From NCBI GenBank assembly GCA_900555545.1, contig USLQ01000028.1, positions 1-8,337 of the forward strand: a stretch of 8,337 nt of DNA. The letters run 5' to 3'. Source of the stretch: an uncultured Oscillospiraceae bacterium. Lineage in GTDB: Bacteria; Bacillota; Clostridia; Oscillospirales; Acutalibacteraceae. Of this stretch, positions 1 to 6,800 are shown one piece after another (within the stretch, counting starts at the first letter, position 1; the number at the start of each line of letters is the position of its first letter). The position numbers and the translations under genes are program-made. The notes under the pieces were generated by a model. The model did not search any database and was not told the origin of the DNA. It was given only the letters and a program-made list of their open reading frames with translations.

Positions 1-796
1 GATCCATAAAACTTTTGGTGGGCGCCTGCGCCTGCTGATTACGGGTGCGGCGGCAATTGCCCCGAACATTGTAGATGATTTCCGGACATTCGGCCTGGAG
101 GTCTATCTGGGTTATGGCCTGACGGAGTGTTCCCCGCTGGTCATTGGTAACAATGATCGTTTGGCTCTCTCGGATTCGGTCGGTGTTCCGCTGCCGGGTG
201 TGGAGGCGAAGATTATCAATCCCGACTTTTCCGGAGTGGGGGAGATCTGTGTGCGTGGCCCTATGATCATGATGGGTTATTATAACGCGCCTGAGCTGAC
301 GTCAGAAGTGATTGATGCTGAGGGGTGGTTCCACACAGGAGATCTCGGCACAGTGGACGAACAGGGCCACTATCGGATTACCGGCCGGATTAAAAATGTG
401 ATCGTAACCAAAAATGGCAAGAACATCTATCCTGAAGAGGTGGAGTATTATCTGAACAATGACCCGTTTATTTCGGAATCAATCGTTTCCGGCGAGGACG
501 GGGAGGATGATCTGTTTGTCACGGCGAACGTTTTCCCGAACGTCGAGGCCATCAAGGAAAAAAAGAAAAAGCAATCCCTCACAAAGGAGGAGATCGCCAA
601 GGCCATTGCGGACGTTGTCAAGGAGATTAATAAGAAACTGCCGTCCTATAAAAACATCAAGCGGATTCACATCCGGGATACGGAGTTTGTTAAGACCACG
701 ACACAGAAGATAAAACGCTTTGCCGTGGAGACCAAGGAGGATCTGAATAAGATTCTGGAGGAAAAAAAGAATCATCCCTCTCAGGATGATCAATAG
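1..796 (+). CDS. AMP-forming acyl-CoA synthetase (long-chain fatty acid CoA ligase type), C-terminal part
   Basis: The enzyme would activate a carboxylic acid, probably a fatty acid, with ATP to an acyl-adenylate and transfer it to CoA. The reading frame is open from base 2, so the window starts inside the gene; about 264 codons are visible. In order the visible part holds the GRLRLLITGAA segment (residues 8-18), the adenylate motif GYGLTE (37-42), WFHTGDLG with the ATP-ribose Asp (about 114), the hinge stretch YRITGRIKN with its Arg (about 129), KNGKNIYPEEVE, and the C-terminal catalytic-lysine motif TTTQKIKR (Lys about 236). A Lys/Glu-rich insert lies between the last two motifs. All expected C-terminal motifs are intact. 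A TTG at 161 is internal, because homologous sequence continues upstream. The gene converges with the lysine operon. The family is clear; the chain-length preference cannot be read from this part. Confidence 0.93.
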   Translation, partial: IHKTFGGRLRLLITGAAAIAPNIVDDFRTFGLEVYLGYGLTECSPLVIGNNDRLALSDSVGVPLPGVEAKIINPDFSGVGEICVRGPMIMMGYYNAPELTSEVIDAEGWFHTGDLGTVDEQGHYRITGRIKNVIVTKNGKNIYPEEVEYYLNNDPFISESIVSGEDGEDDLFVTANVFPNVEAIKEKKKKQSLTKEEIAKAIADVVKEINKKLPSYKNIKRIHIRDTEFVKTTTQKIKRFAVETKEDLNKILEEKKNHPSQDDQ

Positions 797-807
797 GGTA
801 CAGAGAA

Positions 808-842
808 GGGCGGACGACTGGTTTCACATCAGTCGCCCGCCC
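808..842. terminator. Hairpin between convergent genes, probable bidirectional terminator
   Basis: GGGCGGACGACTG (808-820) pairs with CAGTCGCCCGCCC (830-842) over 13 positions with one A/C mismatch, around a 9-nt loop. It sits between the stop of the acyl-CoA synthetase gene (796) and the stop of the ACT protein gene on the other strand (859). The T-tracts on both sides are poor (TTCTCTGT on the minus side, scattered T on the plus side), so its efficiency is uncertain although position and stem strength fit. Confidence 0.65.
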
Positions 843-858
843 TCGCACTATTTAGATT

Positions 859-1317
859 TTAAAAATCAATCGCCTCAATAGCTGCGACGGCGTTCTCCTT
901 GTCGGACTCCGTCACCAGCAACGAGATATCCACCTCGGAGGTGGTAACCATCCGGATGTCGGTCTCATGTGCCGCAAGTGCCGCGAAAATCTTGGCACTG
1001 TAACCCGGACATCCGCGCATCGCCTCGCTGAAAACGGATATCTTGCAGTTGCCGCTGCTGACGCTGAACTTTAAATTGGGGTTGATCTCCCGCATTTTGG
1101 AGGAGATCTCCAGAATACGGCCAAAATCCTCCCCGCTGACCGTAAAGGAGAGCGTTGAATTTTTCCCGTGCGGAGACTGTGAGATCATATCCACGTCGAT
1201 CCCGGCATTGGCAATCTCCGTGAATACACTGCTGATCATATTGATATCCGCAGGGGATTCTAAAAAGGAGATCAGTGTGACGTCTTCCACTACATTGATT
1301 GTGACATTCGTATTCAT
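859..1317 (-). CDS. Stand-alone tandem ACT-domain protein, resembling the aspartokinase regulatory subunit
   Basis: A 152-residue protein made almost entirely of two ACT domains (about residues 12-80 and 91-152). The pattern is that of the C-terminal regulatory half of aspartokinase: NAGIDVDMISQ followed by LSFTVS in the first domain, and KISVFSEAMRGCPGYSAKIFAALA then MVTTSEVDISLLV in the second. No amino-acid kinase catalytic domain is present upstream in frame. Start ATG at 1317 is chosen because an AGGGGG ribosome binding site precedes it by a suitable distance; an in-frame extension to 1365 would overlap dapB. It is the last gene of the asd-dapA-dapB operon, 17 nt after dapB. In Bacillus-type lysC an internal start yields a beta subunit with the same two-ACT design, so a lysine- or threonine-sensing partner of a distant aspartokinase is a reasonable inference, not shown here. 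A truncated lysC is an alternative, but the separate ribosome binding site argues for a real small gene. Confidence 0.88.
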   Translation of the reverse strand: MNTNVTINVVEDVTLISFLESPADINMISSVFTEIANAGIDVDMISQSPHGKNSTLSFTVSGEDFGRILEISSKMREINPNLKFSVSSGNCKISVFSEAMRGCPGYSAKIFAALAAHETDIRMVTTSEVDISLLVTESDKENAVAAIEAIDF

Positions 1318-1334
1318 CCTAAAAATAACCCCCT

Positions 1335-2093
1335 TTATTTGCCCGCTACCAGGTCGGCCATGCAATAGAGGCCGGGCCCTTTTGTATGCAGGTAGACGGC
1401 GGCATTGACGGCGCCGACGGCAAAAATTTCCTTGCTGCGTGCCGAGTGGCTCAGTTTGACAATCTCGTCGTGACCGGCAAAGATGACTTCGTGCTCTCCC
1501 ACGATGGTGCCACCCCGCACCGCGTGGATTCCGATCTCATTCTTTTCACGTTTGCAGCGCTTGGCGTGGCGGTCGTATTCATAGTGCATCGTGTGATCCA
1601 TCTCCGCGGAAATGCCGTCCGCCAACATCAATGCTGTCCCACTCGGGGCGTCCAGCTTCTGGTTATGGTGCATCTCGACAATTTCAATGTCAAACGAGGA
1701 ACCGAGCACCCGTGTTGCAGCTTTCGCCAACTCAAGCAACAGGCTCACACCAATGGACATGTTGGCGGAAAAGAAGATGGGAATCTCCGCAGCCGCCGCC
1801 TTCAGATCGGCAATCTGATCCTCTGACAGGCCGGTTGTGGCGATAACCGCAGGGATTTTGTTGGCTTTTGCATACTGGAGCAGGGGGGAGACGACACTCG
1901 GGTGGGAGAAATCGATGATGACGTCGGCTTTCACATCCACATGCTCCGGACAGTCGAATACTGGATAACCGGCCGTCTGCTGTGTGTTGAGGTCGATTCC
2001 TGCCACGATCCGGCAGTCGTCGCGCTCCGCAGCACAGGCCGTAATCACGCGGCCCATTTTTCCATTACATCCACTCAGGAGTATATCAGTCAT
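1335..2093 (-). CDS. dapB: 4-hydroxy-tetrahydrodipicolinate reductase
   Basis: DapB reduces the product of DapA with NAD(P)H to tetrahydrodipicolinate in the diaminopimelate/lysine pathway, in the cytoplasm. The 252-residue protein is full length for the family. It has the N-terminal nucleotide-binding loop GCNGKMG (residues 8-14), DFSHP (61-65), ATTG (85-88), NMSIG (111-115), and the signature EMHHNQKLDAPSGTA (140-154), which carries the catalytic His142 and the substrate-binding Lys146 by comparison with E. coli His159 and Lys163. HAVRGGTIVGEHEV follows at about 190. The ATG at 2093 is preceded by AGAGGGA about 7 nt upstream. The gene lies 22 nt after dapA and 17 nt before the ACT gene, so it is cotranscribed under the lysine riboswitch. 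Confidence 0.97.
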   Translation of the reverse strand: MTDILLSGCNGKMGRVITACAAERDDCRIVAGIDLNTQQTAGYPVFDCPEHVDVKADVIIDFSHPSVVSPLLQYAKANKIPAVIATTGLSEDQIADLKAAAAEIPIFFSANMSIGVSLLLELAKAATRVLGSSFDIEIVEMHHNQKLDAPSGTALMLADGISAEMDHTMHYEYDRHAKRCKREKNEIGIHAVRGGTIVGEHEVIFAGHDEIVKLSHSARSKEIFAVGAVNAAVYLHTKGPGLYCMADLVAGK

Positions 2094-2115
2094 TGGAACG
2101 TCCCTCTTTCAACAG

Positions 2116-3006
2116 TTATTTGACCAGTCCGTGCTTTTGCAGGACAACTCGCAGCGCCTCGCGTTTGGTATCGCTCATCCGGGTCAACGGCAGGCGGCAG
2201 TTGCCGACGCTGATCCCCATCATATTCATGGCCTCTTTGACCGGAATGGGGTTTACATCGGAGAAGAGCGCATGGCATAGATCAATGTATTCCAGCTGGA
2301 GCGCCCGGCTCTTGGCCGGATCCCCATCCAGATAACTCATGACCATGTCGTGCATCAGCTGCGGCAAAATGTTGGATACTACAGAGATCACACCTTTTGC
2401 CCCCAGGGAGAGGAAGGAGGTCACCTGATCGTCGTTGCCGGAGTAGACGTCCAGCTTGTCGCCACAGAGCGCCATCGTATCTGCCAGAGCGGAGATATTC
2501 CCGTTGGCCTCCTTGATGCCGCAGATGTTTTCATGCTGTGCAAGCACCTGATAGGTCTGCGGCAGGATATTCAGCCCCGTCCTGCTGGGAACGTTGTAGA
2601 GGATAATCGGCGTGTGCACGTGGTCTGCAATCGCCGTGTAGTGGGCGATCAGGCCGTCCTGGGAGGTCTTGTTGTAGTAGGGGGTGACGCTGAGCAGGCC
2701 ATCCACGCCCAGATTTTCCGCCTCCTGTGAGAGGTAGATGGCATACTGGGTGCTGTTGCTCCCCGTTCCGGCGATGACCGGAACGCGCTTGTTTACATGG
2801 TTGACGCAGAACTTGATGGCGGAGGTGTGCTCCTCATGGGTCAGGCAGGCATCCTCACCCGTCGTTCCACATACAACGATGGCATCCGTTCCGTGTTCAA
2901 TCTGATAGTCAATGATGGAGGCGAATGCATCGAAATCAATGTTGCCCTTTTGGTCAAACGGCGTTACGATTGCGACGGCAGAGCCAGTAAATAAAGTGTT
3001 TTTCAT
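2116..3006 (-). CDS. dapA: 4-hydroxy-tetrahydrodipicolinate synthase
   Basis: DapA condenses pyruvate with aspartate semialdehyde, the committed step toward diaminopimelate and lysine. The 296-residue TIM-barrel protein carries every active-site residue at a constant +4 offset from E. coli: Thr48 and Thr49 in GTTGE, Tyr111 in TPYYNK, Tyr137 and Arg142 in YNVPSRTG, and the Schiff-base Lys165 in GIKEA. In the allosteric lysine site, His57, His60, Asn84 and Tyr110 match E. coli His53, His56, Asn80 and Tyr106, but the position of Glu84 is Tyr88 and that of Ser48 is Asp52. Feedback inhibition may therefore be weak or altered (inference). The ATG at 3006 has a strong AAGGAGG 7 nt upstream. It is the second gene of the operon, 36 nt after asd. 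Confidence 0.97.
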   Translation of the reverse strand: MKNTLFTGSAVAIVTPFDQKGNIDFDAFASIIDYQIEHGTDAIVVCGTTGEDACLTHEEHTSAIKFCVNHVNKRVPVIAGTGSNSTQYAIYLSQEAENLGVDGLLSVTPYYNKTSQDGLIAHYTAIADHVHTPIILYNVPSRTGLNILPQTYQVLAQHENICGIKEANGNISALADTMALCGDKLDVYSGNDDQVTSFLSLGAKGVISVVSNILPQLMHDMVMSYLDGDPAKSRALQLEYIDLCHALFSDVNPIPVKEAMNMMGISVGNCRLPLTRMSDTKREALRVVLQKHGLVK

Positions 3007-3042
3007 GGTGTTTCCTCCTTGAAAAAACTTAAAATTTAATGA

Positions 3043-4122
3043 TTAATCCAAATATCCTTCGGCCGCGAGAAGCTCCGCCATCAGGACAGCGCCGCCGGCA
3101 GCACCGCGCAGCGTGTTGTGGGAGAGACAGACGAATTTGTAGTCATACTGCGTGTCCTCGCGCAGGCGGCCGACGGAGATGGCCATGCCGCCCTCGAGAT
3201 CACGCTGAAGCTTTGTCTGCGGCAGGTTCTCCTCCTCAAAATAGTGCAGGAACTGCTTGGGAGCGCTGGGGAGATTGAGTTCCTGTGCGCGGCCGGAAAA
3301 GTTCTTCCAGATGTTCAGGATCTGCTCTTTGCTCGGTTTGTTTTCAAAGCGGACAAATACGGCGCCCATGTGACCATTGGAAACGGGTACGCGCAGGCAC
3401 TGCGCCGTAAAGGCCGGGGATTTGGCCGGGACGATCTGATCGCCCTCGATCTTGCCCCAAATTTTCAGCGGCTCCTGTTCGGACTTCTCCTCCTCACCGC
3501 CGATGAATGGGATGACGTTGTCAAGGATTTCAGGGAATGTCTCAAACGTCTTACCAGCGCCGGAGATCGCCTGATACGTGCACACCAGCACTTCCTTGAC
3601 GCCAAACTCGGACAGCGGGAACAGCGCGGGAACATAGCTCTGCAGGGAGCAGTTGGATTTAACTGCAATAAAGCCGCGCTTTGTGCCAAGGCGCTTCCGC
3701 TGGGCGGGGATGATCTGCGCGTGCTCGGCGTTCAGTTCCGGGATGATCATTGGTACGTCCGGTGTGTGGCGGTTTGCGCTGTTGTTGGAGATGACCGGGC
3801 ACTCGGCCTTGGCATATGCTTCCTCCAGCGCCTTAATCTCATCCTTTTTCATATCCACGGCGCAGAAGACGAAGTCGACGGACTTGGCAATCTCGTCGAT
3901 ATCCGCCGTTGCATCCTTAACGATCATATCGGCCATTGAGGCTGGGATCGGTTTATCCATAGCCCATTTTGCCCCTACGGCATCCTTGTACTTTTTGCCG
4001 GCGGAACGCGGGCTGGCCGCGAGGACCTTGACATGGAACCAGGGGTGGTTCTCCAGAATCGTGGCGAAACGCTGTCCAACCATACCCGTTGCGCCTACGA
4101 TACCTACGTTGAACTCTTTCAT
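3043..4122 (-). CDS. asd: Aspartate-semialdehyde dehydrogenase, archaeal/fungal-type branch
   Basis: Asd reduces aspartyl phosphate with NADPH to aspartate semialdehyde, the branch point to lysine/diaminopimelate, threonine and methionine. The protein has 359 residues. It shows the Rossmann motif GATGMVGQ (10-17), SNNSANRH (112-119), the catalytic Cys158 in KSNCS, and RVPVSNGH (244-251) with the acid/base His251. The C-terminal block GGMAISVGRLRED then NTLRGAAGGAVLMAELL is typical of the archaeal/fungal-like branch of the family rather than the classical enteric one. The ATG at 4122 is chosen because AAGGAG lies 8 nt upstream; a GTG at 4131 in the same frame touches that ribosome binding site and is unlikely. 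It is the first gene of the operon, directly behind the lysine riboswitch and terminator. Confidence 0.96.
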   Translation of the reverse strand: MKEFNVGIVGATGMVGQRFATILENHPWFHVKVLAASPRSAGKKYKDAVGAKWAMDKPIPASMADMIVKDATADIDEIAKSVDFVFCAVDMKKDEIKALEEAYAKAECPVISNNSANRHTPDVPMIIPELNAEHAQIIPAQRKRLGTKRGFIAVKSNCSLQSYVPALFPLSEFGVKEVLVCTYQAISGAGKTFETFPEILDNVIPFIGGEEEKSEQEPLKIWGKIEGDQIVPAKSPAFTAQCLRVPVSNGHMGAVFVRFENKPSKEQILNIWKNFSGRAQELNLPSAPKQFLHYFEEENLPQTKLQRDLEGGMAISVGRLREDTQYDYKFVCLSHNTLRGAAGGAVLMAELLAAEGYLD

Positions 4123-4160
4123 ATGCAGCACTCCTTAAAGCTGAAAATATTCTATGACAT

Positions 4161-4187
4161 TAAAAAAACCGGTTGCCAACCGGTCAT
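4161..4187 (-). terminator. Intrinsic terminator of the lysine riboswitch leader
   Basis: On the minus strand ACCGGTT (4184-4178) and AACCGGT (4174-4168) form a perfect 7-bp stem with loop GGC, followed by a run of seven T (4168-4162). It lies about 60 nt after the aptamer and 39 nt before the asd start, where lysine-bound RNA would end transcription. I could not assign the competing antiterminator with certainty. Confidence 0.9.
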
Positions 4188-4242
4188 CAATGCAATATAA
4201 TAGAAGAAGTTTGAAACGGCCCCGATGGGCGGCTGATCCGTT

Positions 4243-4409
4243 CGATAGCTCTTCATCATAAAGCAATGATGACAGTTATGCAGTTATTCACGTGCATCCC
4301 CAGAAAAAACTTGCCGCATTTTTTCTTCGGCATCATTTCCTTTCAAACGACCATCGGACGATTGTGGCAATCTACTGCCGCCTACTCATAAATGATGCGC
4401 CTCTATCAA
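4243..4409 (-). promoter_or_regulatory. Lysine riboswitch (L-box) aptamer
   Basis: Read on the minus strand, this leader shows the conserved L-box elements in order. P1 pairs GATAG (4407-4403) with CTATC (4248-4244), followed in the 5' arm by GAGGCGC. P2 pairs GCATCATTT (4398-4390) with AAATGATGC (4338-4330) perfectly, with the AGTA and GAAAGG internal-loop elements between the arms, then CCGAAG. P3 is an A-run/T-run helix (AGAAAAAA with TTTTTTCT) followed by GGGG. P4 is ATGCA/TGCAT around GTGAATAA-type loop sequence. P5 is TCATCAT/ATGATGA closing before GAGCTATC. In this family free lysine binds the five-helix junction, stabilises P1 and favours the downstream terminator. It should thus repress asd, dapA, dapB and the ACT gene together when lysine is abundant. 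Confidence 0.93.
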
Positions 4410-4425
4410 TGACATATTTGACATT

Positions 4426-4454
4426 ATAATACCATTTGAGCGCGGTGAAGTCAA
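4426..4454 (-). promoter_or_regulatory. Sigma-A-type promoter of the asd-dapA-dapB-ACT operon
   Basis: On the minus strand TTGACT (4454-4449) and TATTAT (4431-4426) are separated by 17 nt; each matches the consensus at five of six positions. A perfect TATAAT overlaps at 4428-4423 but would need a 20-nt spacer. The start of transcription would fall near 4418, just ahead of the riboswitch aptamer, as expected for the leader. Confidence 0.75.
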
Positions 4455-4457
4455 ATG
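4433..4457. repeat. Perfect 7-bp inverted repeat overlapping the asd promoter
   Basis: CATTTGA (4433-4439) and TCAAATG (4451-4457) are exact inverted copies separated by 11 nt. The second arm covers most of the -35 hexamer of the asd promoter and the first lies in its spacer. It could be an operator for a dimeric regulator, but short AT-rich dyads also arise by chance. Confidence 0.35.
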
Positions 4458-4462
4458 TTTTT

Positions 4463-4478
4463 TGCATAAACATATGCA
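4463..4478. repeat. 6-bp inverted repeat upstream of queA
   Basis: TGCATA (4463-4468) and TATGCA (4473-4478) are perfect inverted copies around AACA. It lies about 57 nt before the queA ATG. It may be a regulator site or nothing. I find no convincing promoter for queA in 4441-4534, so this dyad is the only visible signal there. Confidence 0.25.
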
Positions 4479-4534
4479 CCGATGATGTAAAGTTTTTATC
4501 AAGACAAAATATAGGAAAATGAGTGGATAAAATT

Positions 4535-5560
4535 ATGAAAAGAACCGAATTTGGCTATGATTTGCCGCAGGAGTTGATCGCCCAGACCCCCGCCGAACCA
4601 CGGGATGCCGCACGTATGCTGGTGTTGGATAGGCGGAGCGGCCATTATGAGGATCGTATTTTTCGTGAACTTGACGATTATCTGCATCCGGGCGACCTGC
4701 TGGTTCTGAATGATACCAAGGTGCTGCCGGCCCGCATTTATGGCGTCAAGGAGGGGACGGGCGCGCACGTGGAATTCCTGCTCCTGACCCCAAAGGGGAA
4801 CGACGTGTGGGAGGTACTGGCCGGGCCCGGTAAACGTGCCAAGCCGGGGAGTCGCTTCATCTTTGGTGATGGCCTGATGCAGGCAGAGATCCTGGACGTC
4901 GTGCAGGGCGGCAACCGTCTTGCAAAGCTATCCTATGATGGGAATTTTTACAATGTACTGGAAAAAATAGGTGAGATGCCGCTCCCGCCTTATATTACGC
5001 AGAAATTAGAGGATCAGAGCCAGTATCAGACGATCTATGCGCGTGAGAACGGATCCGCAGCGGCGCCGACAGCTGGGCTGCATTTTACGGACGAACTGTT
5101 CGAAAGGCTGGCGCAAAAAGGCGTCCGCAAAGCTTTTGTCACACTCCACGTGGGCCTTGGGACTTTCCGCCCTGTGAAGGAGGAAAATATTGAGGATCAT
5201 CTGATGCACTCGGAACACTATTATATGCCCGCAGATACGGCGCGTATGATCAATGAGACAAAGGAAAATGGCGGCCGCGTCATCGCCGTGGGGACGACCA
5301 GCTGCCGAACCCTCGAATCTGTTGCAACATTCAACGGAAAAATTGAGGAGGCCGAAGGGTGGACGGATATCTTCATCTATCCCGGTTATGAGTTTAAGTG
5401 CATGGACGGCCTGATTACCAATTTCCACCTGCCGGAGAGTACGTTGATTATGTTGGTTTCCGCCTTTTGCGGCTATGATAACACCATGGCGGCCTACCGC
5501 CATGCGGTGGAGGAACGTTATCGATTCTTCAGCTTTGGGGATGCGATGCTGATCCTGTGA
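4535..5560 (+). CDS. queA: S-adenosylmethionine:tRNA ribosyltransferase-isomerase
   Basis: QueA transfers and isomerises the ribosyl moiety of S-adenosylmethionine onto preQ1 in tRNA, giving epoxyqueuosine at the wobble position. With the ATG at 4535 the protein has 341 residues and begins [11 protein letters not shown], matching the usual N terminus of the family; a GTG at 4523 would add four residues, has AGGA 6 nt upstream and is a real alternative. Family landmarks are LIAQTP (14-19), [14 protein letters not shown] (57-70), [13 protein letters not shown] (173-185), [12 protein letters not shown] (203-214), [10 protein letters not shown] (253-262) and [16 protein letters not shown] (296-311), with the terminal [11 protein letters not shown] intact. 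tgt follows 73 nt later on the same strand, the typical pairing. No queuosine-pathway riboswitch is visible in front of it. Confidence 0.96.
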   Translation: MKRTEFGYDLPQELIAQTPAEPRDAARMLVLDRRSGHYEDRIFRELDDYLHPGDLLVLNDTKVLPARIYGVKEGTGAHVEFLLLTPKGNDVWEVLAGPGKRAKPGSRFIFGDGLMQAEILDVVQGGNRLAKLSYDGNFYNVLEKIGEMPLPPYITQKLEDQSQYQTIYARENGSAAAPTAGLHFTDELFERLAQKGVRKAFVTLHVGLGTFRPVKEENIEDHLMHSEHYYMPADTARMINETKENGGRVIAVGTTSCRTLESVATFNGKIEEAEGWTDIFIYPGYEFKCMDGLITNFHLPESTLIMLVSAFCGYDNTMAAYRHAVEERYRFFSFGDAMLIL

Positions 5561-5633
5561 TGTATATCCGTATCAGCAGTTGCTCCATTGGATTACATTG
5601 AGCCGGTCTGTCCGGCGGAAATAAGAGGTCGTT

Positions 5634-6764
5634 ATGTATCATTTGATTTTGAAGCGCGGCAACGCCCGCCGCGGCACATTTGAAACACCGCATGGTACGG
5701 TCCAAACCCCAGCGTTCATGAACGTTGCCACATGCGGCGCGATCAAGGGGGCTGTCTCCTCCTATGATCTGGCCGATTTAAAATGCCAGGTTCAACTGTG
5801 CAACACGTACCACCTGCATGTGCGGCCCGGGGATGAGCTGGTACACGAGCTCGGCGGCCTGCACCGCTTTACCGGTTGGAAAGGGCCGATCCTCACCGAC
5901 AGCGGTGGATTCCAGGTGTTTTCCCTGGCCAAACTACGCAACATCAAGGAGGAGGGGGTCTATTTCTCCTCCCACGTGGACGGCAGGAAGATCTTCATGG
6001 GGCCGGAGGAGAGCATGCGTATCCAGTCCAACCTCGGTTCTACAATCGCCATGGCGTTTGACGAGTGTGTGGAGAATCCGGCAGAATATGCGTATTCCCG
6101 CGCGTCGTGCGATCGGACTTACCGCTGGTTGGTGCGCTGTAAGCAGGAGATGGCACGCCTGAAGGAGTTACCCGGCACCATCAATCCGCAGCAAATGCTT
6201 TTTGGCATCAATCAGGGCTGTACCTATGACGACCTGCGTGTGGAGCACATGAAGCGGATTGCAGAGCTCGATCTGGACGGCTATGCCATTGGCGGGTTGG
6301 CGGTCGGCGAGCCCAAGGAGGATATGTACCGGATTATTTCGGCAGTTGAACCGTATATGCCCGCAGACAAACCGCGATATCTCATGGGCGTGGGAACCCC
6401 AGGGAATATCATCGAGGGTGTCTGGCGCGGTGTGGATCTGTTCGACTGCGTGATGCCCAGCCGCAATGCGCGCCACGGGCATATATTCACTTGGAATGGG
6501 ATTATCAATCTAAACAACAAAAAGTACGAGAAGGATCTGCGGCCGCTGGATGAGTCGTGCAGCTGTCCGACGTGCCGCCGCCATTCGCGCGCCTACATCC
6601 GCCACCTCTTTAAAAGTAAGGAGATGTTGGCCATGCGGCTGTGCGTGATGCATAACCTCTACTTTTATAACACACTGTTGGAACGGATTCGGGAAGCGCT
6701 CGATGGGGACACGTTCGAGCAGTTCCGGCGGCAGTATGTGGATGTGCTGGACACCCGCATTTAA
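5634..6764 (+). CDS. tgt: tRNA-guanine transglycosylase (preQ1-type, bacterial)
   Basis: Tgt exchanges guanine 34 for preQ1 in tRNAs with GUN anticodons, the step before QueA. The 376-residue protein is full length. Key residues are Asp89 in DSGGFQ, Asp143 in AFDEC, Gln194 in INQG, GGLAVGE (220-226), the nucleophile Asp271 in FDCVMPSRNARHG, and the zinc ligands Cys309, Cys311, Cys314 and His340. Cys145 and Val224 stand where the Zymomonas enzyme has Cys158 and Val233, positions that are Val and Gly in eukaryotic queuine-using enzymes, which supports preQ1 as substrate. The segment MNVATCGAIKGAVS near residue 29 has the flavour of clostridial TGTs. INQG is followed by Cys196 where Gly or Ser is usual. 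AGAGG lies 5 nt before the ATG. It is probably cotranscribed with queA. Confidence 0.97.
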   Translation: MYHLILKRGNARRGTFETPHGTVQTPAFMNVATCGAIKGAVSSYDLADLKCQVQLCNTYHLHVRPGDELVHELGGLHRFTGWKGPILTDSGGFQVFSLAKLRNIKEEGVYFSSHVDGRKIFMGPEESMRIQSNLGSTIAMAFDECVENPAEYAYSRASCDRTYRWLVRCKQEMARLKELPGTINPQQMLFGINQGCTYDDLRVEHMKRIAELDLDGYAIGGLAVGEPKEDMYRIISAVEPYMPADKPRYLMGVGTPGNIIEGVWRGVDLFDCVMPSRNARHGHIFTWNGIINLNNKKYEKDLRPLDESCSCPTCRRHSRAYIRHLFKSKEMLAMRLCVMHNLYFYNTLLERIREALDGDTFEQFRRQYVDVLDTRI

Positions 6765-6780
6765 AAGCGGGTTCTTTATT
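6753..6780 (+). terminator. Weak hairpin terminator overlapping the tgt stop codon
   Basis: ACCCGC (6753-6758) pairs perfectly with GCGGGT (6767-6772) around an 8-nt AT loop that contains the tgt stop TAA (6762-6764), followed by TTCTTTATT. The stem is only 6 bp and the T-tract is interrupted, so it may end or merely reduce transcription into the membrane-protein gene. Confidence 0.45.
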
Positions 6781-6800
6781 GAAACCTGGGAGAGAAATAT

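Noticed and set aside
161..796. TTG at 161 as the true start of the acyl-CoA synthetase
   Set aside because: The frame is open from base 2 and encodes conserved family sequence upstream, including GYGLTE, so the TTG is an internal Leu codon.
3118..3939. Plus-strand open frame of 273 codons opposite asd
   Set aside because: It is an antisense shadow of the conserved asd gene, whose motifs and residues are complete on the minus strand.
4418..4423. Plus-strand TTGACA as the -35 of a queA promoter
   Set aside because: No -10-like hexamer lies 16-18 nt downstream (the bases there are GC-rich). The motif overlaps the -10 region of the asd promoter on the other strand.
4479..4534. A preQ1 riboswitch in front of queA
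   Set aside because: I looked for the short preQ1 hairpin with its A-rich tail and saw no matching stem or consensus segment.
5602..5616. Hairpin GCCGG-TCTGT-CCGGC between queA and tgt as a terminator
   Set aside because: The stem is only 5 bp and is followed by GGAAATAAGAGG rather than a T-tract, so it does not look like an intrinsic terminator.
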